This document shows, piece by piece, positions 18,447 to 28,286 of a DNA stretch of 64,000 nucleotides. The stretch is from a virus. The translations under genes were made by a program, and so were the position numbers. Position 1 is the first letter of the stretch. Each line of letters begins with the position of its first letter. The notes beneath the pieces are model-generated. The model searched no databases. It saw only the letters and a list, made by a program, of their open reading frames with translations, and had not been told where the DNA came from. The stretch covers positions 54,794-118,793 of the IMG/VR virus record IMGVR_UViG_3300031857_000038; one strand, 5' to 3'.

Positions 18447-20174
18447 ATGAACTCTCGCATTGAAAAGGGACATGTATCTAAATTTTGGAATGATAAGTTT
18501 AAATCATTGCCTTATAATAGACAACCTATAACTAGAGAGGAAATAAGTCACTGGCGTAGTCAAGGCTATGACTATGTAAAAAGCTTTTCTGGATCAATGT
18601 ATGACAACAGAAATCCAATGCCGAATTGGATTGCTAATCTAAAATTTCTGTTTGGGATGTATAACCAAACGTATACCTTCTATAAAATGGATACGTTAGA
18701 AATAATGCCAACCCACAGTGACCACTTTAACACCTATTGCAAATTGAATAACACTACATCTGATAACGTTGAGCGTGTTATCTTAATGCTTGAAGATTGG
18801 AAGCCTGGACATTATTTTGAGCTTGATGGCGTGGGTTATGTTAACTGGAAAGCGGGTGATTGGTTCAAGTGGAGAGGAGATGTTCCTCATGCTGCTAGTA
18901 ATATAGGAATTGAACCAAGATACACTCTACAAATAACAGGCACGACTATTATGCAGGGGCAAATGAATAAGTTGTTCCATAGGAATGTCCCGAATACATT
19001 AGATAACTTACATAATCCTTTTGTCAACAACGTAGTGTTTGGTAAGATACCCGAAGCTCATTCAATGGTCTATATGAATAACAGATACATTGAAGAATTA
19101 GATAGTATCATGCACGACGAGAAGGCTATTGACGTTCTAAATAAAAACGGACTTCACATCTATCTGTATGAGCCATTGTGCAGCTATCACAAAGATGCGA
19201 CACCGGACAATCCGCATAATCAAGGCTTCTACTCAGAGTTTAGTCACACAGTTAGGCCAGATGAACTGAGGGCAGAAGAACTAGACAGCATATATCAATA
19301 TGCAGTAAGAAACAATCTAACAAATGTGACTGTTCATACAGGTAATTATAACGTAGATGTTTGGTATACACACTATACTGATAGACTGAAATTGATATGC
19401 GATGACCTTTTCTTGAAATGTCAAAAAAAGATTGAAAACTTAGACGAGACATTTAGAAACCAATTCAACTATAAGTTCATCTGCTTAAATTGGAGATTCA
19501 CTAAGCATAGACAACTAGTGTCAACGTTTCTTGCAGGAGATAAGGGCAATCTCAGTTGGTATCATAGCGCAGACTTTGATTCACTCAGTAGCAATTTAAG
19601 ATTTGAGCTAGGGGATTGGGAGCATACACATACTAACCATTACCGCAAGTTAAAAGACAACTGCGATATAGTTATGAAGAATGCGCCGTTTGTAGTTGAC
19701 GTTCCGGCAGCCGCACCTGTTGAAATTAAAAATCCAAATCATTTTGATATATGGCCCCAAACTGAAAACTTTAAGCCCGGCGAGACTCCCGCCCTACGCA
19801 ACATATTAGCGAATAGTCTTTCCTCAGCGTACATCAACTCGTTTGTCGATATTATCAATGAAACTAGATTTGCTGAGCCTACTGCTAATTTCAGTGAGAA
19901 GGTCTTTCAAGCAATACAATATAAAAAGCCATTCATCGTAGTAGGTCCACCAAAGACACTAGAATATGTTAAGAGTTTGGGCTTCAAGACGTTCAACGAG
20001 TTTTGGGACGAGAGCTATGATGATGAGCCAGACCACGGTGAACGATTAGCTAAAATATTTGATTTGGTTGAGACTATATTGAATTCTCCCCTAGAAGATT
20101 TACGTTCAATGTATGATGAAATGCACAGCACGGTAGAGCATAATCTAGCGAAATATAAAGAGTTTGTTAAATGA
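18447..20174 (+). CDS. 2OG-Fe(II) oxygenase-like / glycosyltransferase-like fusion (paralogue 4 of 4)
   Basis: 575 residues in two parts. Residues 1-175 look like an Asp/Asn beta-hydroxylase-type cupin: MPTHSDHFNTY carries HxD, WKAGDWFKWRG is the turn before the second iron ligand, and HAASNIG ... RYTLQITG supplies distal His and Arg. The C-terminal part has the family block INETRF, SEKVFQAIQYKKPFIVVG and LGFKTFNEFWDESYDD, with LNWRFTKHR as the middle motif. A fusion suggests hydroxylation and sugar transfer on one substrate. No ribosome binding site is seen; a late box lies 6 bases upstream. Confidence 0.6.
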   Translation: MNSRIEKGHVSKFWNDKFKSLPYNRQPITREEISHWRSQGYDYVKSFSGSMYDNRNPMPNWIANLKFLFGMYNQTYTFYKMDTLEIMPTHSDHFNTYCKLNNTTSDNVERVILMLEDWKPGHYFELDGVGYVNWKAGDWFKWRGDVPHAASNIGIEPRYTLQITGTTIMQGQMNKLFHRNVPNTLDNLHNPFVNNVVFGKIPEAHSMVYMNNRYIEELDSIMHDEKAIDVLNKNGLHIYLYEPLCSYHKDATPDNPHNQGFYSEFSHTVRPDELRAEELDSIYQYAVRNNLTNVTVHTGNYNVDVWYTHYTDRLKLICDDLFLKCQKKIENLDETFRNQFNYKFICLNWRFTKHRQLVSTFLAGDKGNLSWYHSADFDSLSSNLRFELGDWEHTHTNHYRKLKDNCDIVMKNAPFVVDVPAAAPVEIKNPNHFDIWPQTENFKPGETPALRNILANSLSSAYINSFVDIINETRFAEPTANFSEKVFQAIQYKKPFIVVGPPKTLEYVKSLGFKTFNEFWDESYDDEPDHGERLAKIFDLVETILNSPLEDLRSMYDEMHSTVEHNLAKYKEFVK

Positions 20175-20923
20175 CTAAAGAAAAGATAGCGTTAATCGCA
20201 GGGTGCAGTCACAGTGCAGGATCAGAGATTGATGGCAACCTAGACAGCAAATACAACAGAGAACATTCTTTTGGTTCATTGCTTTCTAATAAGTTAGGCT
20301 ATCGTCCTATCAATATAGCTATCAATGGTGCATCCAATACAGGTATTGCAAGAAGTGTATTGCTGTGGTTCGATGAGAATTATAATCCAGAAACAATGGA
20401 TGTTTATGTAATCATAGGGTGGACTGAAAGCTCTAGAATGGAAATTCCCGCTAAACACAGACCTAGTGACTTTCACTCGGGTAACCCTAGCATTGAATGG
20501 TATGATAGTTCTGCTAATAGTTACTTACGAATCAACTATGGCTGGACAGGTAATGACAGTTTTGAAAAGGCAGTTATTCCTAAATATCACGAATTCATGG
20601 CAGAGAATGAGACATATCTAGAATACCAAGCAGCATCAAATGTGTTAATGGTGCAGTACTTTTTAAAATCATTAAATGTACCATATGTGATGTGCAACAC
20701 TATGCATATGTTCGTGCCGAACGACCACTTTGTTAGTCACCTATTAAAGCTGATTGATAAGAAGTGTTATTATAACCTTGACTCAGGACAAGACTGTTCT
20801 TTCTTTTGGAAGTATAAAAACTTGGGCTATAAAAATATCAAGGCTAAATACTGGCATCATAACGAAATACCGCATACATTTTATGCAGAAGAATTATACA
20901 AGTTCATAGGAGAACAACAATGA
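20171..20923 (+). CDS. SGNH-like protein, fourth member
   Basis: 250 residues. AGCSHSAGSE is the nucleophile block, INIAINGASNTGIARS the Gly/Asn block, IIGWTESSR a family strand, and a His-rich end (WHHNEIPHTFYAEEL) the last block. More distant from the 10577/11384 pair. ATGA overlap with the upstream fusion gene. Enzymatic role inferred only. Confidence 0.55.
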   Translation: MTKEKIALIAGCSHSAGSEIDGNLDSKYNREHSFGSLLSNKLGYRPINIAINGASNTGIARSVLLWFDENYNPETMDVYVIIGWTESSRMEIPAKHRPSDFHSGNPSIEWYDSSANSYLRINYGWTGNDSFEKAVIPKYHEFMAENETYLEYQAASNVLMVQYFLKSLNVPYVMCNTMHMFVPNDHFVSHLLKLIDKKCYYNLDSGQDCSFFWKYKNLGYKNIKAKYWHHNEIPHTFYAEELYKFIGEQQ

Positions 20924-21021
20924 GATGGATTAGAAATATCATTAACAAGGTCAAGCGTGAGATTCAATATCGCAAGAGAATTAAGGAACTCAAGAAGCGA
21001 GATCCATTCATTTACAAGTGA
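20920..21021 (+). CDS. Short basic peptide (33 aa)
   Basis: A 33-residue frame starting with ATGA overlap, very rich in Lys and Arg, probably one helix, ending RDPFIYK. It fills the whole space between the SGNH and carbamoyltransferase genes, and the next gene follows after 6 bases. The packing and overlap support a real gene. Function unknown. Confidence 0.6.
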   Translation: MRWIRNIINKVKREIQYRKRIKELKKRDPFIYK

Positions 21022-21027
21022 GATAAT

Positions 21028-22521
21028 ATGAACTATGTAGGAATCAGTTGCGGCTTTCATGATGCCGGCTTAAGTGTCATTGATGACAATGGCGACATAC
21101 TTTTTGCTGGACACAGTGAGCGTTACAGTATGAAGAAGCACGATAGCAAATTGTGTTCAGGTATAGTAGAAGACGCTAAGAATCATATCAATGATGACTT
21201 TGAAGTTCATTATTATGAGCGCCCGTATGTCAAAGCTGTTAGACAGTTTATTGCTAAACAACAGCTTGGCCCCTTCAATGTCAATGAGATAATAGGCAAG
21301 CATAACTTATATCAGCTGGAAAGTTTTAAGCATATTCGTCAGGGTAAAGTTAAGACACACAATCATCACTTATGTCACGCCGCAGCAGGATTTCAAACTA
21401 GTCCATATGAAGACGCAACTGTAGTTGTCATTGACGCTATTGGTGAGTTGGACACTATCAGTATTTGGGATGCAACTTACGATAAGAACGGCAAAGCAAA
21501 GTACAAGAAGATTTGGGGGCGTAGATACCCTGACTCTATTGGACTGTTCTACTCTGCTATGACGGCACGAGTAGGCTTACGTCCACTAGATGAAGAATAT
21601 ATTCTAATGGGTATGGCTGCATACGGAGAGCCTCTATATAACGCTTCAATGAAACAATTGTTTAGTAACTTCGGTGGTATCATGCTTAAGGACAACTTAC
21701 ATATCGGAGTAGATGATAGTTTCTTAAAGGAAGCAGATGAAATGGATATTGCTGCATCCGCACAAGAAGTTGTAGAACAGCTAATTGAAATAGTAATTAA
21801 GAAAGCTAAGAAGCTAGGCAGAAGCGACAATCTCGTATATGGTGGGGGCGTTGCTCTCAACTGCCTAGCTAACAGATTGATTGGTAAGTACTATCAGAAC
21901 ATTTGGATTATGCCTAACCCGGGCGATGCAGGCAACAGCTTAGGTGCAGCAGCGTTAGGCTATGGTAAGAAGGTCAACTGGACTGATGCTTTCTTGGGCT
22001 TTAACATTGAAGGCGAATACCCAGTTGACAACATCATAAAAGAGTTGTATACTAATAAGATGGTAGGTGTTGCTAGTGGCAGGGCAGAGTTTGGCCCTCG
22101 TGCATTAGGTAATCGTAGCCTACTTGCAGACCCTCGCGGGCCAGAGATTAAGGATAAAGTAAATGAAATTAAACGAAGACAGCAATTTAGACCATTTGCG
22201 CCCGTTATTTTGGAGGAGCTGGTTTCTGATTACTTTGATATGCCTAGCGGCTGGAGTGACAGTAGGTATATGCAAGTCATCGCTACTTGTAGGCACCCTG
22301 ACTTATTTCCTGCTATCGTTCATGCTGACGGGACTTCTCGTGTTCAAACTGTTGCGAATGACGGATCAGGAATCAGAAAGCTCTTAGAGGCTTGGTATAA
22401 AGAAACCGGTTGCCCAATGCTATTGAATACGTCATTAAACATACGCGGAGAACCAATGGTGAATGATAGGGCTGATGCAGATCGCTTTGAAAAACTCTAC
22501 GGAGTAAAAGTCTGCTCATAA
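21028..22521 (+). CDS. NodU/CmcH-family carbamoyltransferase
   Basis: 497 residues. N-terminal Kae1/TsaD-like domain: GISCGFHDAGLSVI, HHLCHAAAGF with the metal-binding His, VIDAIGE and YGGGVALNCLANR. The C-terminal YrdC-like part has EFGPRALGNRSLLADPR, RRQQFRPFAPV and LLNTSLNIRGEPMV. The family transfers a carbamoyl group from carbamoyl phosphate to a hydroxyl via a carbamoyl-adenylate, for instance on Nod factors, cephamycins or saxitoxin. It is somewhat shorter than typical members. Its place beside sugar enzymes suggests a carbamoylated glycan. Confidence 0.9.
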   Translation: MNYVGISCGFHDAGLSVIDDNGDILFAGHSERYSMKKHDSKLCSGIVEDAKNHINDDFEVHYYERPYVKAVRQFIAKQQLGPFNVNEIIGKHNLYQLESFKHIRQGKVKTHNHHLCHAAAGFQTSPYEDATVVVIDAIGELDTISIWDATYDKNGKAKYKKIWGRRYPDSIGLFYSAMTARVGLRPLDEEYILMGMAAYGEPLYNASMKQLFSNFGGIMLKDNLHIGVDDSFLKEADEMDIAASAQEVVEQLIEIVIKKAKKLGRSDNLVYGGGVALNCLANRLIGKYYQNIWIMPNPGDAGNSLGAAALGYGKKVNWTDAFLGFNIEGEYPVDNIIKELYTNKMVGVASGRAEFGPRALGNRSLLADPRGPEIKDKVNEIKRRQQFRPFAPVILEELVSDYFDMPSGWSDSRYMQVIATCRHPDLFPAIVHADGTSRVQTVANDGSGIRKLLEAWYKETGCPMLLNTSLNIRGEPMVNDRADADRFEKLYGVKVCS

Positions 22522-22528
22522 GTAATAG

Positions 22529-25500
22529 ATGCTTAGAGACGTTTTTTATTATGGCAAGAAGCCCAATGTTCACCCCAGAGAACAATTCGCAGAGAATCTA
22601 GCTGATGCTAGACTAAAAGCCACCACTCGTGACTTTTGGATCATCAATGAGTTCTGTGACTATCGTAATTTTGATTGGGACTTTGATTTTGAATTCCTCC
22701 CAGACGAAGATGTTTGGGCAGAAGATCATAACAATGTGTGGCCTAGTCAACATCAAAAAGATAGCGGCACATGGTTGTGTCCAAAAGAAGACAGTGACCT
22801 AATCATCTATCGAGGTGATGTAGATCCAGTCATTCGTAAAAACGAAAAGACTGACCAATGGGTTGAGCTTGATTTAATCAACCATAATAAGTTTGACTTT
22901 AGTTGGCATCCTGACCCAACTGACCCTCCCTATATCTATAAGTGGCCCTGCAAGTTCTTCCCTGCTGAGTTCAAGCATGTATTAGAATATCGTGTGCCAG
23001 GAGCAACACAAGAAAAATACATGAACACAATTGCAGAGTTGGTTCCTGAGTATGAGCGTTGGGTAGAACATCAAGCAATTGACAAAGATAGATTTGATAT
23101 GTCGTGGAGACCGAATCCACTTGACCCGCCGTTCATCTATGTTTGGGGCAACAAATATATTGACGGGACACTTAGACCCACACTAGAGTATCATGCACCG
23201 AATGCAACCGACAAAAAGTATATGTCAGAGTTGGTTCCTGTATTGCCCGAAACTGATAGATGGAACATAGTTGAAGATATTGATAAATCATCGTTTGACT
23301 TTAGCTGGAGACCAGACCCTAGAGAACCCGCTTTCATTTACGTATTCGGTAACGAACAATACGATGGCACTATCATGCCTACTGTTGAGTATCACTGCCC
23401 TGATGCAACTGAAATTAAGTATGTTACTGATATCAAAGCCAAACTATCAAGTAAGAGAGAATTATTTGAACATCTTGAAGACAGCTATGGTCTAGATTAT
23501 ACATGGCGTCCGGACCCCACAAGCCCTCCCTACATCTATGCATGGGGCAATCAGTGGAATATACCAGAAGACAAGGTATCGGTGCAATTCGTAGTTGAAG
23601 GTGCTACTGAATACAAGTATATGGAAGACCGTGCAGTACGCAAACCATGCATGGATAACTGGATAGTCCCTGATGATGTTGACACTACTGGATTTGACTT
23701 CAGTTGGGAACCTAGCCCTGCTGCACCACCGTATATTTACGAGTTCGCAACACAATGGCAGAAGACAGGAGGCCCTCAGTATGTAGTGCCTGGCGCTACT
23801 GAAAAACAGTATGTTGACTTTCAAAAAGTCAGAAAGCTACCTTCAGTAGATAATTGGAATGTGCCTGATAACATTGATAGCACTACGTTTGACTTTAGTT
23901 GGCATCCAGATGATACTAGCCCTCCTTATATCTACGTGTTTGCTACTCAGTGGGCATTCAGTGGAGGACCCACATACATAGTTGATGATGCAACTGAAGT
24001 CAAGTATGTAGATGATCAAATAGCAATTGCTAAACCGGACAAAACCAATTGGGTCTATGATGAGAAGCTGATTGATATCGAAAGTTTTGACTTTAGCTGG
24101 CATCCATATGTAGAAGACCAGCCCTATATCTATCAGTTCGGTACTCAATGGCAGAAGACAGGCGGACCTAAGTACATTACTCCGGGCGCTGATAGCTCTA
24201 GCCCAACCAAATATATTGATACACGTATCTTAAAAGCAATTCGTTTGCCTAACAAACATGATAGTAACTGGAACTTATTCTATGAGGTGGCTGATTTTGA
24301 TTTCAGTTGGCACCCAGACGACACCGAAGAACCATATAACTATGCTTTTGGCAACAATCTGTATCCCGCAGAAGAATGCACTACTATTCAATATAGAGTA
24401 GAAGGCGCTACCCAAACAAAATTTGTCAGCGATATAGTTGCAACGCTAGGCATCAATATGACTAATTGGGTTGTTCCCGAAAATGTTGATACCACTGGAT
24501 TTGATTTTAGTTGGGTCCCTAACCCCAATGATCCTCTGTATACGTATGAGTTTGGAACGCAGCATCAAAAGACTGGCGGCCCTAGGTATGTTGCGCCGGG
24601 CGCAACTGAAATTAAGTATGTGGACTTTCAAAAAGTAATGCGATTGCCTAATTTGGATAATTGGGAAATTCCCGATTATGTTGACGTTACTGATTTTGAC
24701 TTTAGTTGGCATCCAGACGATACAGACCCAGCATACATCTATCAGTTTGGTACTCAGTGGGCATTGACCGGTGGACCTAGGTATGTTGTGCCGGGCGCAA
24801 CTGATGAAATTAAGTACATGGACAACTTAGTTGCTAAATCGTTGCCAAATAAAACCAACTGGGTGTATGATCCAACCTTGATTGACGTTACTGATTTTGA
24901 CTTTAGTTGGCACCCATACGTAGAAGATCAGCCATATATTTACGAGTTTGGTACGCAGTGGCAGAAGACTGGTGGCCCTAAGTATATCACGCCCGGCGCT
25001 GATAGTTCTAGTCCGATAAAATATATTGATACTCGTATTCTCAAAGCGAAACGTCTGCCTAATAAAGAAAAGTATAATTGGGTAGAACGTTATCCCGTTA
25101 AAGACTTTGATTATTCGTGGCATCCCGACGATACCGAAGAGCCATACATCTATGTATTTGGCAATGAGCAATATGGTGCAGAAGATATGCCTACTGTAGA
25201 ATATGTTGTTCCGAACGCAACTCAAATAAAATATATCACTGGCGTTTGTGCTAAGCTAGCACCTAGTAGAGATAACTGGAAAATCTATAAAGAAATTGAC
25301 GAAGATGCGTTTGATTTTAGTTGGAGACCACACCCCAAAGACCCTGCGTACATTTACAGATGGGGTAACAAATATATCAGCAACAAGTATGAGCCTACTA
25401 TAGAATATATTGTTCCGGGCGCAACTGATATCAAATACATGGAAGACAATGTGATTGTTCTTCCGGAGCATGACCGTTGGTTTATTCCAGAGGGGATTGA

Positions 25501-28276
25501 CCTTTCAGACTTTGACTTGTCATGGCGTCCTAACCCGTTAGAGCCGCCTCAAATTTATCAGTTTGGTACTCAGTGGCAGAAGACTAATGGTCCTAGATAC
25601 ACCTATCCTGGAGCAACAACAGTAAAATACGTAGATGAGCAAAAAGCAAGATATCTGCCTAATCAAAAGAATTGGGATATTCCTAAGAACGTAGACGTTA
25701 CTGATTTTGACTTTAGCTGGCATCCTGATGACACTGATCCCGACTTCATCTATCAGTTCGGTACTCAGTGGGCATTGAACAGCGGCCCTAAGTACGTAGT
25801 GAATGGAGCTACCGAAGTCAAGTATGTAGATAATCCAATTGCTAAAGCCCTACCCGATAGAACCAATTGGGTATATGACGAAAATGAAATAGACGTTAAC
25901 AGCTTTGACTTTAGTTGGCACCCATATGTAGAAGATCAGCCATATATCTATCAGTTCGGTACACAACATCAAAAGACCGGCGGACCTAAATATGTCACTC
26001 CGGGTGCTGATAGCTCTAGCCCAATCAAATATATTGATACACGTATTATCAAGGCAAAACGATTGCCTAACCGAAGCAAGTTTAAAGTTTTGGGAGGGGT
26101 AAAAATCAAAGACTTCGACTGGTCTTGGCATCCCGATGATACTAGTCCCCCTTACATTTACCTATTCGGTAATAACTGGTATCCGGCAGATGAAATGCCG
26201 ACAATTGAGTACAGAGTAGATGGCGCTGTAGAAGCTAAGTTTATTGATGACATGATAGCTAAGCTAGCCCCGAATAATAATAATTGGGAAGTGCGTGAAG
26301 ATATAGATGTTACTCGATTTGACTTTAGTTGGGTACCTCACCCATCAGCAAAACCCTACATTTACCAATTCGGTACTTCTGCAAATCCGTTAGATGGTCC
26401 GATATATGTCGTGCCAGGTAATGAGGGTGAGATAATCAACGTTCCGAGAGTTGAAATTGATGTTGATGACACTATCATTGAAGATGAACAGATTGATATT
26501 CACGAGGAGAGCATCACTGAACAAATAGAAAACGTCTCTAGCGAAACAGTGGACATGTTCTTTGTTGACCGTGGAAACCCCGAAGCTGCTGCTAGATTTG
26601 AAGCACTAAAAGCGAAATATGGTACACAAATTCAAAAGACTCGCTATCTTAATAGTTGGGTAGACACTATCAATCGTTGCACTAATAGAGCAACTAGTGA
26701 ATTGATTTGGGTACTGAACAGTGAACTTGATTACAGTGATTTCAACTTTAGCTACTATCCGAACCCTTGGCAAATAAAGATGGTACATGTATTTGGAACT
26801 CAATGGAGTCATTGGGGTACAACATTCATGATCAACACTGAAACTTTCCGTGAAGATACGAAATACATCAAGATAATTGAGCATTTAAGCAATCTAAACT
26901 TCGTGAAAGACATTAGAGCTACGGCCACAAAGTGCAGTCACGACATTGTGGTTATTGACCACGGTAATAAAGAAACACCCAATGTTGTTTCTATCTTGCA
27001 GAATAAAGCGCCTGACAAAACAGTTACTACTACCAAATACAATAACAGTTATTTGGACACACTAAGAGAAGTTATCAAGCGCCAGCCTGAGAAGAAAGAA
27101 CATTTCATTTGGGTATGTTCAAGTGTTTGTGATTACACTAACTTTGATTTCACTTACATAATTGATCCATTCTCAAGAGACAATCTGCATGTTTTCCCTA
27201 GTGGTAAACAGAAGTTTGGCGACACATTCTTTATTGACGTTAGTAACGCAAGAGAAGTAATCAGTGAACTTGACAGGCTAGAAAACTTCACCAAAGTAAA
27301 CTATAATGGCACTGTGAAGGCAGAGCGTCTACAAGAACCAATCATTGTTATCAGTGATGACACGCACACTAACTCAATTGATAAGATTACTGACTTCCCG
27401 TACGCAACATTAATTACTAGTGATAATGTTGACATTGGTAAGGTTGATGTAGAGCCAATGAATCTTTGGTCAGCCGAAACTAAGAACATCTATGTAACAA
27501 GTACAGGCTCCACTAGAATTGTTGCTCCCAAAGAAATTAAGGATTACGTTAAGAAAGAACTATACGAGTATCCATATATCAAACGTGCTCCTAAGCTATC
27601 ATTGTCTAACCCACTAGACATTGTGTTCTTAAGCAACGGCGAAACTGGGGCAGAAGAACATTACGAGCATTTGCTGAATATCACTAAGAATCTCCCTAAC
27701 AGAGTAGTGAGAGTAGATGGAGTGAATGGTCGTGCAGCAGCATATCACGCAGCAGCAGAAGCAAGCAACACTCCTTGGATGTTCACTGTGTTTGCTAAGC
27801 TGAAGGTCAGTCCTAAGTTTGACTTTAACTGGCAACCAGATAGAATGCAGAGTCCAAAGCATTATATCTTCCATGCAAAGAATCCTGTTAATGGATTGGT
27901 ATATGGTCACCAAGCAATGATTGCGTACAATAAGAAGCTAACTCTAGCCAATGACGGTAAAGGACTAGACTTTACATTAGATGATGAGCATGAAGTTGTT
28001 CCGTTGATTTCAGGTACTGCTCAATACAACACTGATGAGTTCTCAACATGGAGAACAGCATTCAGAGAGGTCATCAAGCTTAGAGCAGATGATAGCGAAG
28101 TGTCTAAGGAAAGACTTGATGCATGGTTGAATAAGGCAGAGGGTGACTTTGCTCAATACAGCATCAAGGGTGCGTTGGATGCAGACGAGTATTACGATGA
28201 AGTAGACGGCGACTTTGACCAGTTGAAGTTGAGCTATGAGTGGGCTTGGCTCAGAGAAAAATTTGACCAAATCTGA
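22529..28276 (+). CDS. Giant tandem-repeat protein (18 modules), GT-like C-terminus
   Basis: 1915 residues. Residues about 122-1320 consist of 18 modules of ~66 residues, each with FDFSW[HR]P, [PA][YF]IY, FGTQW or GN, and GAT..KY[MV]. Three later, more divergent copies (near residues 1405, 1538 and 1763) are preceded by a Rossmann-like half (VDRGNPEAA, LIWVLNSELDY; VFLSNGETGAEEHYE, ASNTPWMFTVF) that looks like a GT-A or related nucleotide-binding fold. The modules could be an amplified half-domain of that fold. No signal peptide or membrane segment. It closes the carbohydrate block. Function unknown: a processive transferase, a glycan-binding scaffold or a surface protein are all possible. 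Confidence 0.6.
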   Translation: MLRDVFYYGKKPNVHPREQFAENLADARLKATTRDFWIINEFCDYRNFDWDFDFEFLPDEDVWAEDHNNVWPSQHQKDSGTWLCPKEDSDLIIYRGDVDPVIRKNEKTDQWVELDLINHNKFDFSWHPDPTDPPYIYKWPCKFFPAEFKHVLEYRVPGATQEKYMNTIAELVPEYERWVEHQAIDKDRFDMSWRPNPLDPPFIYVWGNKYIDGTLRPTLEYHAPNATDKKYMSELVPVLPETDRWNIVEDIDKSSFDFSWRPDPREPAFIYVFGNEQYDGTIMPTVEYHCPDATEIKYVTDIKAKLSSKRELFEHLEDSYGLDYTWRPDPTSPPYIYAWGNQWNIPEDKVSVQFVVEGATEYKYMEDRAVRKPCMDNWIVPDDVDTTGFDFSWEPSPAAPPYIYEFATQWQKTGGPQYVVPGATEKQYVDFQKVRKLPSVDNWNVPDNIDSTTFDFSWHPDDTSPPYIYVFATQWAFSGGPTYIVDDATEVKYVDDQIAIAKPDKTNWVYDEKLIDIESFDFSWHPYVEDQPYIYQFGTQWQKTGGPKYITPGADSSSPTKYIDTRILKAIRLPNKHDSNWNLFYEVADFDFSWHPDDTEEPYNYAFGNNLYPAEECTTIQYRVEGATQTKFVSDIVATLGINMTNWVVPENVDTTGFDFSWVPNPNDPLYTYEFGTQHQKTGGPRYVAPGATEIKYVDFQKVMRLPNLDNWEIPDYVDVTDFDFSWHPDDTDPAYIYQFGTQWALTGGPRYVVPGATDEIKYMDNLVAKSLPNKTNWVYDPTLIDVTDFDFSWHPYVEDQPYIYEFGTQWQKTGGPKYITPGADSSSPIKYIDTRILKAKRLPNKEKYNWVERYPVKDFDYSWHPDDTEEPYIYVFGNEQYGAEDMPTVEYVVPNATQIKYITGVCAKLAPSRDNWKIYKEIDEDAFDFSWRPHPKDPAYIYRWGNKYISNKYEPTIEYIVPGATDIKYMEDNVIVLPEHDRWFIPEGIDLSDFDLSWRPNPLEPPQIYQFGTQWQKTNGPRYTYPGATTVKYVDEQKARYLPNQKNWDIPKNVDVTDFDFSWHPDDTDPDFIYQFGTQWALNSGPKYVVNGATEVKYVDNPIAKALPDRTNWVYDENEIDVNSFDFSWHPYVEDQPYIYQFGTQHQKTGGPKYVTPGADSSSPIKYIDTRIIKAKRLPNRSKFKVLGGVKIKDFDWSWHPDDTSPPYIYLFGNNWYPADEMPTIEYRVDGAVEAKFIDDMIAKLAPNNNNWEVREDIDVTRFDFSWVPHPSAKPYIYQFGTSANPLDGPIYVVPGNEGEIINVPRVEIDVDDTIIEDEQIDIHEESITEQIENVSSETVDMFFVDRGNPEAAARFEALKAKYGTQIQKTRYLNSWVDTINRCTNRATSELIWVLNSELDYSDFNFSYYPNPWQIKMVHVFGTQWSHWGTTFMINTETFREDTKYIKIIEHLSNLNFVKDIRATATKCSHDIVVIDHGNKETPNVVSILQNKAPDKTVTTTKYNNSYLDTLREVIKRQPEKKEHFIWVCSSVCDYTNFDFTYIIDPFSRDNLHVFPSGKQKFGDTFFIDVSNAREVISELDRLENFTKVNYNGTVKAERLQEPIIVISDDTHTNSIDKITDFPYATLITSDNVDIGKVDVEPMNLWSAETKNIYVTSTGSTRIVAPKEIKDYVKKELYEYPYIKRAPKLSLSNPLDIVFLSNGETGAEEHYEHLLNITKNLPNRVVRVDGVNGRAAAYHAAAEASNTPWMFTVFAKLKVSPKFDFNWQPDRMQSPKHYIFHAKNPVNGLVYGHQAMIAYNKKLTLANDGKGLDFTLDDEHEVVPLISGTAQYNTDEFSTWRTAFREVIKLRADDSEVSKERLDAWLNKAEGDFAQYSIKGALDADEYYDEVDGDFDQLKLSYEWAWLREKFDQI
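22892..26490 (+). repeat. Coding tandem repeat, 18 modules with four-module superperiod
   Basis: In-frame repeats of about 200 bases inside the giant protein. Beyond the single module there is a higher order: a QWQKTGGP-type module, a QWA-type module, a HPYVEDQPYIY module and a DDT[ES][EP]P module follow each other in the same order three times (units 5-8, 9-12 and 14-17). The HPYVEDQ modules begin at 24086, 24896 and 25904, i.e. 270 and 336 residues apart, the second gap holding one extra module. Confidence 0.9.
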
Positions 28277-28286
28277 CATAAACCGG

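Noticed and set aside
22163-22387. 74-residue frame with two membrane-like segments inside the carbamoyltransferase gene
   Set aside because: It overlaps the conserved C-terminal domain fully in another frame and has no ribosome binding site. The hydrophobic look comes from the shifted frame.
23492-26131. Several minus-strand frames of 60-130 residues in the repeat gene
   Set aside because: They recur once per repeat module, as expected of shadows of a repeated coding sequence.
22892-26490. Regular repeats, considered as a CRISPR or non-coding array
   Set aside because: The repeats are about 200 bases, in frame, diverged mainly at synonymous or tolerated positions and free of stops, so they are protein modules.
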